Numbered from the stretch's first letter, positions 44,556 through 53,152 are shown. The stretch: DNA of 64,000 bases from Planococcus ruber (GCF_022819085.1 NZ_JALHAG010000011.1:1-64000); one strand, 5' to 3'. Translations and numbers: made by a program. The notes: a model not told the origin generated them from the letters alone.

Positions 44556-45173
44556 TTATAACGGACGATACGTATCGTCATCTTTGTGAAGCGAATTATC
44601 ATTTTGTCTCCGCTGCTCTTCCTCACGAAGGCGCTCTTCTTGGCGAATTCGTTCTTCTTCACGGATTCGCTGTTCTTCTTTTAGCTTCGCATCGCCATTT
44701 TGGCTGCCAAAATCGTCGCGCGGCGCCTGATAGTCATCTCGTCGCGTCCCTTTTCGCACAAAGCACATAATTGCTGCAATGTAGAATAAGATCGACGTCA
44801 AGGAAAGCAGGCCTGCGAATAGCCCTGCAATGATGAAAAGCACTCCCGCAGCTTTCGGATTGCGGTTATTCCGCAGGTTCGCAATAGCAAGAATCGCTAA
44901 AACGGTGCTGATCGCAAGCACTGCCACAAGGACCCATCCGATAATGCTAAAGCTGGAAATGAAAGTATCCAAAAAGAGCTGTGCGTCTTCCGGGCTTGCA
45001 AATGTGGAGTCATTTAAGACTTCCTGCTCAAAATCCTGGAATTCTGCCGTGTTTTGCACATTGTCGAAACTAAGGATACCGATTGCCAATAGGGCGATGG
45101 TTAAAAGATTAAAAATAATGCCGATTATACCTAATGTTTTTTCTGCACCTCTGCTGACAACTCCATTATTCAT
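44556..45173 (-). CDS. DUF4064-type membrane protein with charged tail
   Basis: A 205-residue protein with four hydrophobic helices (about 12-35, 75-100, 108-125 and 128-145) and a highly charged Arg/Glu tail (about 165-205) with an IREEER-type near-repeat that may form a coiled coil. It resembles DUF4064 proteins; function unknown. The ATG at 45173 follows AGAGGTG. A sigma-B site lies 60 bp upstream, back to back with one for the divergent 32-residue gene. Confidence 0.8.
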   Translation of the reverse strand: MNNGVVSRGAEKTLGIIGIIFNLLTIALLAIGILSFDNVQNTAEFQDFEQEVLNDSTFASPEDAQLFLDTFISSFSIIGWVLVAVLAISTVLAILAIANLRNNRNPKAAGVLFIIAGLFAGLLSLTSILFYIAAIMCFVRKGTRRDDYQAPRDDFGSQNGDAKLKEEQRIREEERIRQEERLREEEQRRQNDNSLHKDDDTYRPL

Positions 45174-45232
45174 TTGATGCACCTCTTTCTCACTTTTCTT
45201 CCGGCTCGAAATAAAAGCCTTCTTATAGACAG

Positions 45233-45257
45233 TTTCCCTGATTATTATGAATAAAAC
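45233..45257 (-). promoter_or_regulatory. sigma-B promoter of the DUF4064-type gene
   Basis: Minus-strand GTTTTA-N13-GGGAAA. Its -35 box is two bases from that of the divergent sigma-B promoter on the plus strand. Confidence 0.72.
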
Positions 45258-45259
45258 CT

Positions 45260-45284
45260 GTTTAAGCTTTTGTAGCTAGGGTAA
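45260..45284 (+). promoter_or_regulatory. sigma-B promoter of the 32-residue gene
   Basis: GTTTAA-N13-GGGTAA, a perfect -35 and a single change in the -10, followed 38 bp later by the start codon of the small gene. Confidence 0.8.
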
Positions 45285-45321
45285 TTAATTATTAACAAAG
45301 ATTTTAAAGGAGATGAAATTA

Positions 45322-45420
45322 ATGGAAAAAAAGTTAATCTTTAATCAAGCAGACTTTATGTACGGAATCGGCGGCGCTTCTATTTTAACTGCGATTGTTT
45401 TCTTCATGACAAGCCTATAA
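45322..45420 (+). CDS. small membrane protein, 32 residues, unknown
   Basis: An ORF of 32 residues starting MEKKLIFNQADFMYGIGG and ending in one hydrophobic helix. It has AAAGGAGATGAAATTA before the ATG and a sigma-B promoter, so it is very likely expressed under stress. I know no family. Such tiny stress-induced membrane peptides are common in Bacillales but usually missed by gene finders. Confidence 0.75.
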   Translation: MEKKLIFNQADFMYGIGGASILTAIVFFMTSL

Positions 45421-45434
45421 TCTGGAGGATGAAG

Positions 45435-45461
45435 ATGGAAAACTACATATTGGCGACATAG
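45435..45461 (+). CDS. possible 8-residue mini-ORF
   Basis: MENYILAT preceded by GGAGG at ideal distance, directly after the 32-residue gene and before the terminator. It may be translated, or a remnant of a longer gene. Confidence 0.3.
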   Translation: MENYILAT

Positions 45462-45462
45462 C

Positions 45463-45500
45463 AAAAGCAATCCACTCAAAACTGAAGAGGATTGCTTTTT
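45463..45500. terminator. terminator after the small stress genes
   Basis: AAAAGCAATCC/GGATTGCTTTT stem followed by T's. Confidence 0.8.
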
Positions 45501-45506
45501 GTGTGT

Positions 45507-45788
45507 TTAAATTTTCACGTCGTCGTAATCTTTATAGCGGTCGAATGCTACAACTGCATAGGAACAGACCGGCTCCATTTTATAATTATGTTCGCGGGCA
45601 TAATCAGCCGCCCGATCGAGCAGCTTTTTCGCAATGCCTTGGTTGCGCATCGATTCATCTACAAAAGTATGTTCAATCACCATGACATTCGCAAGCTCTG
45701 TCCACGTAATTTCCGCCTTAAGCATCCCCGCTTCTTCATAGCGGTAAGCAAATTCATCATTACCCAATTCTATTAGCTGTAATTCCAT
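45507..45788 (-). CDS. small GNAT-like acetyltransferase (YjdJ type)
   Basis: A 93-residue single-domain GNAT of the YjdJ/YidJ type (PF14542-like), about half the normal GNAT size. The core VIEHTFVDESMRNQGIAKKLLD carries the CoA motif. It follows the MhqO-like gene by 16 bp with a GGGGGAG site, so it probably shares its operator control. Confidence 0.85.
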   Translation of the reverse strand: MELQLIELGNDEFAYRYEEAGMLKAEITWTELANVMVIEHTFVDESMRNQGIAKKLLDRAADYAREHNYKMEPVCSYAVVAFDRYKDYDDVKI

Positions 45789-45804
45789 ATCTTACTCCCC
45801 CTAA

Positions 45805-46773
45805 TTATTGATTGATGGACAACGGACGCAGCGAAGCTTCGATTTCAGCCCGCTTCGGCTCAAGAAACGGCGGCAATGCAAGCGTCTCTCCCATCGTTTC
45901 CAATGGTTCATCGGTCGCGAAGCCCGGTTCATCCGTCGACAATTCAAAAAGAATGCCGTTCGGCTCACGGAAATAGATGGCTTTAAAATAATAGCGATCC
46001 ACTTCACCTGAAGTCATGAATCCATTGGAGCGCAAGTATGTGTTCCATTTGCTGTACTCTTCATACGTTTTTACACGGAAAGCAACGTGGTGCACACTCC
46101 CTCTCCCAGGGCGTTCAGGCGGCAAATCGGTCCGTTCTTCTAAGTGTACTTCGCCAGCCGGGCCGCCTTTTCCTGTTGAAAATACTAAAATATCTTTCAT
46201 TCCTTCAATTTTCGACGGATAAGAGCCGATTTGCTCGAATCCGAGTATATCGCTTAAAACGGCAGCTGTTTTTTCATTTTTGCGGACCGTCAAGCGCACA
46301 TGGCCCAGTCCGACAATCGCATACTCTTCCGGAACATCTGCTTTCGTCCAAGGAATGCCGTATTCGATTCCTTTTCCGTCATCCACTACCAGCATTAGCC
46401 GGGATCCTTCAAAGTCCTGGAAAGTCAGCGATGGCCGGCCGAAAACTTCTTCCACTTCGCCGTGCGGAACAGCGAAGCGATCAAAACGTTCCATCCAATA
46501 GGCAATCGCCGCTTCACTTTTCACTCGAAATGCCGTGTTGCTGATGGAAGAAACGCCCGGATACGTGCGGCCAGCCATCGGAATATCAAAATACGTCATA
46601 TCGGTTCCAGGCGTTCCGACTGCATCAGCGTAAAACAAATGGTAAGACGAAGTTGAATCCTGATTGACGCTCTTTTTCACTAAACGCATGCCTAGAATCC
46701 GTGTAAAGAAATCATGGTTCTTATCCGCATTGGCGGTAATTGCCGAAACGTGGTGAATGCCTTCTAGTTTCAT
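45805..46773 (-). CDS. mhqO: ring-cleaving dioxygenase, MhqO/MhqA-like (VOC family)
   Basis: A 322-residue two-repeat VOC metalloenzyme. GIHHVSAITANADKNHDFFTRILGMRL starts the first repeat, GLGHVRLTV the second and GSVHHVAFRV the third region, with metal histidines and a C-terminal FREPNGILFELSTDEPGF glutamate. MhqO and relatives act on quinone/hydroquinone-type aromatic compounds in electrophile detoxification. The upstream MhqR-type operator supports this. Confidence 0.85.
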   Translation of the reverse strand: MKLEGIHHVSAITANADKNHDFFTRILGMRLVKKSVNQDSTSSYHLFYADAVGTPGTDMTYFDIPMAGRTYPGVSSISNTAFRVKSEAAIAYWMERFDRFAVPHGEVEEVFGRPSLTFQDFEGSRLMLVVDDGKGIEYGIPWTKADVPEEYAIVGLGHVRLTVRKNEKTAAVLSDILGFEQIGSYPSKIEGMKDILVFSTGKGGPAGEVHLEERTDLPPERPGRGSVHHVAFRVKTYEEYSKWNTYLRSNGFMTSGEVDRYYFKAIYFREPNGILFELSTDEPGFATDEPLETMGETLALPPFLEPKRAEIEASLRPLSINQ

Positions 46774-46790
46774 TTTTCTTCCTCCTCAAT

Positions 46791-46808
46791 TATCTTGAAT
46801 TCGAGATA
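46791..46808. promoter_or_regulatory. MhqR-type operator before mhqO
   Basis: An 18-bp palindrome, TATCTTGAATTCGAGATA, matching the tATCTcgaAtTCgAGATa type of MhqR site I recall from B. subtilis. It lies just downstream of the -10 box, an ideal repressor position. Confidence 0.72.
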
Positions 46809-46816
46809 TTTATTTT

Positions 46817-46845
46817 ATTCTATCACCGCTCCTTCTGCCCTGCAA
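46817..46845 (-). promoter_or_regulatory. sigma-A promoter of mhqO
   Basis: Minus-strand TTGCAG-N17-TAGAAT, with the operator palindrome starting nine bases downstream. Confidence 0.65.
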
Positions 46846-46861
46846 CTGAATTGGCTCAAAT

Positions 46862-46896
46862 AAAAACAGCCAGGCAATTTACTGCCTGGCTGTTTC
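46862..46896 (-). terminator. terminator after the YpuA-like gene
   Basis: AAACAGCCAGGCA/TGCCTGGCTGTTT stem, T-rich on the minus strand. Confidence 0.88.
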
Positions 46897-46902
46897 GATA
46901 AA

Positions 46903-47790
46903 TCAGTTAAACCATCCACGGACAGAATCCGCCAGCTTTTGGAAAAAGCTTTTCACGCTTTGCCAAAAACCTTCGTCATTGACGATCGTTCCGATTTTGT
47001 CTTCAATGGTTTTGCTTAAGTCTTCCAATTGGGTCGACCATTTTGAAAAGTCGATATCCAGTTTACGGATGCGGTCCATCAGATCCGTCAACAATTTGCG
47101 GTCTTCCGGGCTTAACTCGATTTGAAGCTTCGTCAATTGATCTTCGACTATTTTCTCCACTTCTTCACGGGTAGCCGGATTTTGTTCAGCGATCTGTTTT
47201 TTGATCTCTGTCAAAAGCTCGCTTACTTTTGCGTCTTCAACTCCGCTGTCAGCGAGTTCTGTTGCTACGGTCAATTCATCGTTAGCCACATCTGTCCGTT
47301 CTGGATCCAATTCTTCCCCGTTCACTTCGTAAGCTTTATAGATGCCAACAAGCGCCGAATGGCCTGTCACCGCTTTTGGAGCCGCGACTTCGACCGATGC
47401 ATCTTCAATGCCTGCCGTCAGCATGGCGTTGGCGTACATTTCCGTTGTGACTTGCGTAATGTTATCCGGCGTGACGATTTGGATAACCAAACCTTCTCCT
47501 GCATCTTTGCGCGTGATTTTTGCAGAAGAATACATATTCGCACGCGAATCTCCGTCTTTAATATAAGTAATCAGATCTTGGCCGGTCACTTCGATTTCTT
47601 CCACGTCCGCTTCACTGGCTACATCCAAGCTTTTCGCTACGCTTTCTTTTTCTGCTTCGGATAGATTGCCTCCATAGACGACGATCGGCAAACCGAATTT
47701 TTCATTGATGCCGACGTTCGCAGAACTGATGCTTGGCAGCATAAGTGACAACGCTAATATAGATGACAGTACAGGAATTATTTTTTTCAT
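46903..47790 (-). CDS. ypuA: DUF1002 secreted protein (YpuA-like)
   Basis: A 295-residue protein with a signal peptide (cleavage around residue 24, after ISSANV) and a DUF1002 domain that covers most of the rest. It matches B. subtilis YpuA, a secreted/envelope protein of unknown function whose expression is linked to cell-wall stress. The C-terminal 100 residues are helical and coiled-coil-like. Confidence 0.85.
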   Translation of the reverse strand: MKKIIPVLSSILALSLMLPSISSANVGINEKFGLPIVVYGGNLSEAEKESVAKSLDVASEADVEEIEVTGQDLITYIKDGDSRANMYSSAKITRKDAGEGLVIQIVTPDNITQVTTEMYANAMLTAGIEDASVEVAAPKAVTGHSALVGIYKAYEVNGEELDPERTDVANDELTVATELADSGVEDAKVSELLTEIKKQIAEQNPATREEVEKIVEDQLTKLQIELSPEDRKLLTDLMDRIRKLDIDFSKWSTQLEDLSKTIEDKIGTIVNDEGFWQSVKSFFQKLADSVRGWFN

Positions 47791-47843
47791 TATTTATTGC
47801 CCCCTTCCACAAATTAATACGCTTTTTGTGTGAAAAGGTTGCG

Positions 47844-48704
47844 TCAACGTACTAATTTGGTCCATCCGTCTTCTTGGATGATTTTGCGTTCTTTGTACAG
47901 TCTGCCGAGCGCACGTTTGAATGCCGCTTTGCTCATGCCGAAGATTTCCTGGATTTCATCCGGAGTCGATTTATCTGTGAACGGCATTTGCCCGCCGGAC
48001 TCATCCAGGAAATCCATAATTTTCTGTGCATCATCCGATAGGCGTTCCTGTTTACGGGGAAGCAACGAACCGTTCAATGTCGCATCGTCTTTTACGCCGA
48101 TGATGCGCACGGTTTTTTCTTCGCCTAAACGCGGTTCTTCTTCTCTTTCCGATTCATGGACGAAAATCCGATACATTTCAGGCACAGAAAGCATGAATGT
48201 GCCGACTGGCAACAAACGGTAAGCACGTGCTTGAATGTTTTCATTGAACACAGAAGTTGGAGCCGGTACATACAATTCGCCGATTTTCTCTTCGGTCGCC
48301 AGGCGTCCGTATAAATCGCCATAGCGGTCCGTACGCAAGGTCATGAAGATATGGTCGCCTTGCTGCGGCCACAGTTCTTCGATTTGCGGAAGGTCTTCGG
48401 GAAGTACGTAAACTTCGCGGGAAGTCCCGATGTCAACGACCAGCCCTTCTCGTCTCGATACTTTCAATACTTTCGCCCAGCCGTATACGCTCGGCAAAAT
48501 GTGGGGAATCATCGGAGTAGCAGAAACCCCGCCTTGACGGTTGCGGAAAAGGAATACTTCAATTTCCTCACCGATTTCTTGTCCCTCTTCAATTTCTGAT
48601 GCGTTCATTAACACTTCATCACCTGAACTATTCGTCAAGATCCACTGGGAACTTGATCGGTCAATGATGCGCAATGTGGTTTTTTCTCCTGGATGCAATG
48701 CCAT
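47844..48704 (-). CDS. cvfB: CvfB family S1 RNA-binding protein
   Basis: A 286-residue protein with several S1/OB-like domains (for example KVSRREGLVVDIGTSREVYVL near residue 82) and a C-terminal winged-helix (about 225-285, IMDFLDESGGQMPFTDKST). CvfB (YitL in B. subtilis) binds RNA and affects virulence-gene expression in Staphylococcus. Normal length, standing alone. Confidence 0.9.
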   Translation of the reverse strand: MALHPGEKTTLRIIDRSSSQWILTNSSGDEVLMNASEIEEGQEIGEEIEVFLFRNRQGGVSATPMIPHILPSVYGWAKVLKVSRREGLVVDIGTSREVYVLPEDLPQIEELWPQQGDHIFMTLRTDRYGDLYGRLATEEKIGELYVPAPTSVFNENIQARAYRLLPVGTFMLSVPEMYRIFVHESEREEEPRLGEEKTVRIIGVKDDATLNGSLLPRKQERLSDDAQKIMDFLDESGGQMPFTDKSTPDEIQEIFGMSKAAFKRALGRLYKERKIIQEDGWTKLVR

Positions 48705-48727
48705 TATGCAGCCTCCTTCAATTCAAC

Positions 48728-49150
48728 TTAATTTTCTTTTTGGTCATTTTTTAGTTTTTCAAGTTTTTGGAGCAGCGCCGGATCTTCTTCCAGCACTTGA
48801 ACCAAATCAGCGATCCGCTCAATGGAATTCCAGCTTAAGTGATGCTCGATCCCTTCCACGTCGCCGTAGATCCGTTCTTCTTCCACACCGATCAACCGAA
48901 GAAACTGTTCCAGCAGGTCATGGCGCTTTACAAGGCGTTTTCCAAGTTTTTGCCCGCGCGGCGTCAACATCAGCCCGCGGTAGCGCTCATAAATTAAGTA
49001 CCCATCTTTATCAAGTTTTTGCACCATTTTGGTGACCGATGACGGCAAAACTGACAACGCTTCTGCAATATCCGACACTCGGGCATATCCTTTTTGTTCA
49101 ATTAATGAATAAATGATTTCAATGTGGTCTTCCATACTTGGAGTAGGCAC
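48728..49150 (-). CDS. mntR: manganese-responsive regulator MntR
   Basis: A 140-residue DtxR/MntR-family repressor. The winged helix ([23 protein letters not shown]) and the metal site region (GIEHHLSW) are conserved. With Mn2+ it represses Mn uptake genes. The start is GTG (MPTPSM, like MTTPSM in B. subtilis) after GGGAGG; no transport gene lies beside it. Confidence 0.95.
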   Translation of the reverse strand: MPTPSMEDHIEIIYSLIEQKGYARVSDIAEALSVLPSSVTKMVQKLDKDGYLIYERYRGLMLTPRGQKLGKRLVKRHDLLEQFLRLIGVEEERIYGDVEGIEHHLSWNSIERIADLVQVLEEDPALLQKLEKLKNDQKEN

Positions 49151-49250
49151 GATTCGTTCCTCCCTAACATGACTCTCTTCAGTTTACTATACCCCAACCC
49201 GCTAAACAACTGAGCTTACGGCATTCCGGCAGTAATTCAATTTTCTGCAT

Positions 49251-49276
49251 GTTTGGCCTGTGAAAATCCGGGGTAG
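49251..49276 (+). promoter_or_regulatory. sigma-B promoter of the Lmo0937-family gene
   Basis: GTTTGG-N14-GGGTAG, 36 bp before the start codon. Lmo0937 is sigma-B dependent in Listeria, which supports the reading. Confidence 0.72.
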
Positions 49277-49312
49277 TTATTACTATCGACAACGAAAGGT
49301 TAGGTGAGGAAC

Positions 49313-49468
49313 ATGGGACGTATTCTTTGGATTATTTTAGCAGTTATTATTGTTATTTGGTTAGTTGGATTTTTAATGGACGTCGCTGGTGGATTAATCC
49401 ACATCCTTCTTATCATCGCAGCTATCATTTTAGTTATTAATTTGATCTCTGGCAGAAAAGGCTTATAG
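49313..49468 (+). CDS. Lmo0937-family small membrane protein
   Basis: A 51-residue, almost wholly hydrophobic protein (two helices joined at VAGGLIH, ending GRKGL) of the Lmo0937 family. The GTGAGG site and sigma-B promoter upstream, and a terminator 15 bp downstream, show that it is a complete gene. Function unknown; homologs are general stress proteins. Confidence 0.85.
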   Translation: MGRILWIILAVIIVIWLVGFLMDVAGGLIHILLIIAAIILVINLISGRKGL

Positions 49469-49483
49469 CCGGAATGCAAGCCA

Positions 49484-49519
49484 TAAAAAAAGCTGAGGAC
49501 AAATGTCCTCAGCTTTTTT
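49484..49519. terminator. bidirectional terminator
   Basis: AAAAAAAGCTGAGGAC/GTCCTCAGCTTTTTT stem between convergent genes. Confidence 0.9.
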
Positions 49520-50639
49520 ATTGTTTCCGGATTTTTGCATAAACGCATGTATCGCGCAATTTATTGCTCACTCTTGAAATCGTATCATTGCGGAGAATGC
49601 CTTCGAGCTCGAAGTTCAAACGCTCAGCCACTGCCCGGCTTCGCACATTGTCCGGATCGCAGCGGATCTCAACCCGGTTTGCTTCCAATTCTTCAAACGC
49701 AAAACGGGTAATGCGTTCTACTGCCTCTGTTACATAGCCTTTTCCTTCAAAGCGATTATCGACCCAATAGCCGATCTCAAACTTCCGCACATCCCAATCA
49801 ATGCGGTGAAGGCCTGAAGAGCCAATAAATTCTCCGGTTTCTTTCGAGAAGAAATGCAGCCGCAAATCTTTGCGCAGCATAAAATCCGCTTCAGCTTCCA
49901 CCAAGTTTGCTTCCATTTCCGAAAGCACCGGTTTTTTCTGGGCAAACGGCATCCACGGCCGCAATGAAGCAAGTGAGCGCATGACCGCCTCATAGCTGAG
50001 CGCCGCATCTTCCCTTTTCGGTTTGCGGATGATCAAGCGCTCCGACTCGAATTCATCCGGAAATTGAAATAGAACCGGATTGAATTGCGATTTCTTTTCT
50101 TCTATCAATGCATCATCCCAGTGGACAGGCGTCGTAATGCCCGCTTCCCAGTCTTCCCGTGTCATGCCGTAAGTCACTGCATCATAATAGCGGTTTTCTC
50201 GCGGCGAGAACCATGTTTGGCGGATATGGGCTTCTTTGACAAAACCGGTCCGCTCAAATGCTTTTCGCATCGCGAAATTGTCGTGCCGCGTGTTGCCTTC
50301 TAGGCGTATTTTCTTTTCGGGCAAAGAGAAGACGAAATCAGCAATCAACTTCAACGCCTTCGGGCCATAGCCTTTTCCTCGATATGGATCTGCAATCCGC
50401 AAGTCAAACAGCGGGATGTCATCCTGCAAGTCAAAAATTTTCACGACGCCCACTTGCTGCCCTTCATCGTTTTCGATCCAAAACGTTCTCACTTGGTCTG
50501 ATTTATATCCGCCTTCTTCAATCGTCTTCTCGATCAATTCCCGGACAGGATGTTCAATGCCGTGAAACGGCCATGAGTTAGTTGTCATAAATTCGATTAA
50601 TTGTTCCTGTTCTTCCATCGTCCATTCTGTCAGCTTCAA
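49518..50639 (-). CDS. double GNAT acetyltransferase (fused tandem domains)
   Basis: About 373 residues with two GNAT domains. The first (about 1-175) has IADPYRGKGYGPKALKLI; the second (about 195-370) is RimJ/RimL-like with WVDNRFEGKGYVTEAVERI. Each half keeps its own CoA loop. The gene begins just after the cadA stop codon, so it may be the third gene of the cadCA operon. The start is uncertain: GGAGG at 50649 favours the TTG at 50639 or a GTG three bases earlier over the first ATG at 50654. Confidence 0.85.
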   Translation of the reverse strand: MKLTEWTMEEQEQLIEFMTTNSWPFHGIEHPVRELIEKTIEEGGYKSDQVRTFWIENDEGQQVGVVKIFDLQDDIPLFDLRIADPYRGKGYGPKALKLIADFVFSLPEKKIRLEGNTRHDNFAMRKAFERTGFVKEAHIRQTWFSPRENRYYDAVTYGMTREDWEAGITTPVHWDDALIEEKKSQFNPVLFQFPDEFESERLIIRKPKREDAALSYEAVMRSLASLRPWMPFAQKKPVLSEMEANLVEAEADFMLRKDLRLHFFSKETGEFIGSSGLHRIDWDVRKFEIGYWVDNRFEGKGYVTEAVERITRFAFEELEANRVEIRCDPDNVRSRAVAERLNFELEGILRNDTISRVSNKLRDTCVYAKIRKQ

Positions 50640-50660
50640 CACTTTGTCCTCCATGTTTGT

Positions 50661-52730
50661 TTACTTTTGAATCTTGACTAAGCGCAGCGCGTTGAGGATT
50701 ACGAGAAGCGTTGCCCCCATGTCTGCGAATATGGCAATCCATAATGTCAGCCATCCTGGAATGATTAAAAGCAAAGCAATGATTTTTAACCCTAATGCAA
50801 AAAGAATATTTTCCTTTATTATACGCAAAGTCTTTCGGCTGAGTCGAATTGTATAGGGAAGTTTTTCTAAATCATCAGCCATCAAGGCGATATCCGCTGT
50901 TTCCAAAGCCGCATCGGTTCCGGCGCCGCCCATGGCAATGCCGATCGTCGAAGCTGCCAAGGCAGGCGCATCATTGACTCCGTCTCCGACCATGGCGACC
51001 CGGCCATGGATCTGCTGGAGTTCTTTGATGGCAGCTAACTTGTCTTCCGGCATCAATCCAGCACGGACGTCCGTGACACCGATTTGGGCTGCAATCGCCC
51101 GGGCAGTTGCAGGGTGGTCGCCTGTCAGCATAATCGTTTTTTCAATGCCCATCGCCTTCAATCCGCGAATGATTTCCGAACTTTCATTTCGGATGGCATC
51201 CGCCATTGCCACTGCACCGATTAATTCTTTTTCCGAAAAGACCGCTACGACAGATTTTCCGGATTCCTGAAGCTCACGGTAATCCCGCGGAATGGCAAAG
51301 CCGTATTCTTCTGCCCAGCTAAAGCTGCCGACGTAGACCTGTACGCCGTTCACAACTGCGTGGGCGCCTTTTCCGGTAACCGACCCAAACCCTTCGGAAC
51401 CATAGGGTTCGCCCGCTTTGTCCAAAATGGCGCGCGCCAAAGGATGCTGCGACATGGTTTCGACTGCTGCTGCAATTTTCAGGACTTCTTCCTGGGAATA
51501 CATTTCTTGGGCAAAGACATCCGTCACTTCCGGATAGCCTTTCGTCAGCGTGCCGGTTTTATCAAATGCAATGGCTTTAATATGCCCTGTTTCCTCTAAA
51601 TGGATGCCGCCTTTCACCAAAACGCCTTGCCGCGCAGCATTCCCGATAGCTGTCACAATAGCGACTGGCGTCGACACAACTAAAGCACAAGGACAGCCAA
51701 CTACAAGCACGGCAAGCCCTTGGTAAACCCACAACTCCCAGTTGCCGGTCAGGAACCCTGGGAGGATGGCCACTAAAAAAGCGACGGCTATAATAGCCGG
51801 CGTGTAATATTTCGCAAAACGGTCGACGAATTTTTGGGAAGGCGCTTTTTCCGCCTGCGCTTCTTCGACTAAATGAATGATTTTGGCGATGGTGGTGTCT
51901 TCCACCCGCTTGGTCACTGTGACTTCCAGTGCGCCTTCGCCGTTTAACGTCCCGGCAAACACTTCGTCTCCCGGATTCTTACTCGCTGGCATGGATTCGC
52001 CTGTAATCGCTGCCTGATTAACGGAACTTGTGCCGCGGAGCACAGTTCCGTCCATCGCAATTTTTTGTCCGGGTTTAACGATGAGCACATCGCCAATGCG
52101 GACATCTTCCGTATCCAGCTCGATAACTTCGCCTTGCCGCTGGATCAGCGCCCTGGCCGGTGCTAAATCCATCAATCCACGGATCGACTGGCGGGCTTTG
52201 TTCATCGAAAAGGCTTCCAGCGCTTCGCTGACTGCAAACAAAAAGACCACAACTGCGCCTTCACGCCATTCGCCGATAATCACTGCGCCAATAATTGCAA
52301 TGGTCATCAATGTCTTCATGTCAAATTGCAGTTTCGTTAAATTTTGAAGTCCTGTCCAGAACAGCTGATAGCCTCCGACTAAAATGGAAGCGCCGAATAA
52401 TCCGATGGCTGCCGGATGTGCTTCAGAAGCCTGGAAAGAAATTACCGCTCCGATGATCAGCAATAAAAATGAAATGGCCGCTTCAATGGTTTGGCGCCGT
52501 TTATAAAAAGGGATATGCACCACTTTTTCTTTTTCCGGAAAAACCCGGATATGGTCAAATGCTCCCGCTTTTTGCAAGGCTTCGATGGAGACGTTGCCAT
52601 CGACCGTCAGCTTGGAAGCACCGAAGTTCAAACTGACATTTTTAATATCGGGAAGCTCCCGAACATTCTTTTCAAATTTCGCGGCACAGCTCGTGCATGA
52701 TAAATTTTCAAGACGGTATGTCTTTTGCAA
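50661..52730 (-). CDS. cadA: cadmium/zinc/lead-exporting P1B-type ATPase
   Basis: About 689 residues. An N-terminal HMA domain (NLSCTSCAAKFEK) binds metal, the membrane CPC motif is in VVGCPCALVVSTPVAI, then DKTGT (phosphorylation), the SQHPLA motif and MVGDGVNDAPALA. This is the CadA/ZntA type that exports Cd2+, Zn2+ and Pb2+. The TTG at 52730 has GAAGGTGG at proper distance and starts like S. aureus CadA; an earlier ATG at 52763 is deeper in cadC. It overlaps the cadC end. Confidence 0.95.
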   Translation of the reverse strand: MQKTYRLENLSCTSCAAKFEKNVRELPDIKNVSLNFGASKLTVDGNVSIEALQKAGAFDHIRVFPEKEKVVHIPFYKRRQTIEAAISFLLLIIGAVISFQASEAHPAAIGLFGASILVGGYQLFWTGLQNLTKLQFDMKTLMTIAIIGAVIIGEWREGAVVVFLFAVSEALEAFSMNKARQSIRGLMDLAPARALIQRQGEVIELDTEDVRIGDVLIVKPGQKIAMDGTVLRGTSSVNQAAITGESMPASKNPGDEVFAGTLNGEGALEVTVTKRVEDTTIAKIIHLVEEAQAEKAPSQKFVDRFAKYYTPAIIAVAFLVAILPGFLTGNWELWVYQGLAVLVVGCPCALVVSTPVAIVTAIGNAARQGVLVKGGIHLEETGHIKAIAFDKTGTLTKGYPEVTDVFAQEMYSQEEVLKIAAAVETMSQHPLARAILDKAGEPYGSEGFGSVTGKGAHAVVNGVQVYVGSFSWAEEYGFAIPRDYRELQESGKSVVAVFSEKELIGAVAMADAIRNESSEIIRGLKAMGIEKTIMLTGDHPATARAIAAQIGVTDVRAGLMPEDKLAAIKELQQIHGRVAMVGDGVNDAPALAASTIGIAMGGAGTDAALETADIALMADDLEKLPYTIRLSRKTLRIIKENILFALGLKIIALLLIIPGWLTLWIAIFADMGATLLVILNALRLVKIQK

Positions 52731-53079
52731 GCTCGCCACCTTCTTTCGCATGTTCATGGGCAATGGTCACGAGTTGGTGAACATGGCGGTCGGACAATGA
52801 ATAATAGACTTGTTTCCCTTTGCGGAGGGATTTTGCCAATCCACGTTCCTTCAGATACCGTAGATGATGGGAGGCAGTCGCGGTCGAAGAACCGATGACG
52901 GCCGCGATATCGCAGACGCACATTTCTTCTTCGATGGTTAAAGCATAGGCAATGTTCAAACGGGTTTCATCAGCCAGTGCTTTAAACAAATGGACGACTT
53001 CGGATAAATCGGGCATATATTGCTGAACATTATCCACCACTTCCGGATGGACTTTTGTCACTTCACAAATTTCTTTCAT
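52708..53079 (-). CDS. cadC: ArsR-family metal-responsive repressor CadC
   Basis: A 123-residue winged-helix repressor (residues 40-95, SSTATASHHLRYLKERGL as the recognition helix). The alpha-3 metal motif EEEMCVCDIAAVIG and an N-terminal cysteine (MKEICEV) match CadC, which derepresses cadA when Cd, Pb or Zn binds. The ATG at 53079 follows AAGGTGG. Confidence 0.94.
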   Translation of the reverse strand: MKEICEVTKVHPEVVDNVQQYMPDLSEVVHLFKALADETRLNIAYALTIEEEMCVCDIAAVIGSSTATASHHLRYLKERGLAKSLRKGKQVYYSLSDRHVHQLVTIAHEHAKEGGELAKDIPS

Positions 53080-53123
53080 CGCGATCCCACCTTCATTCAA
53101 ATGTTCCTATGTTTGTTACTTGC

Positions 53124-53152
53124 AGTATAAATCTTCTGATAATAATAATCAA
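53124..53152 (-). promoter_or_regulatory. sigma-A promoter of cadCA
   Basis: Minus-strand TTGATT-N17-TATACT. A loose CAAA-N10-TTTG inverted pair (53098-53115) lies between it and the start and could be the CadC site. Confidence 0.7.

Noticed and set aside
49200-49240. GGGTAT-like -10 box upstream of mntR
   Set aside because: The only GTTTAG nearby is seven bases away, too close for a sigma-B promoter.
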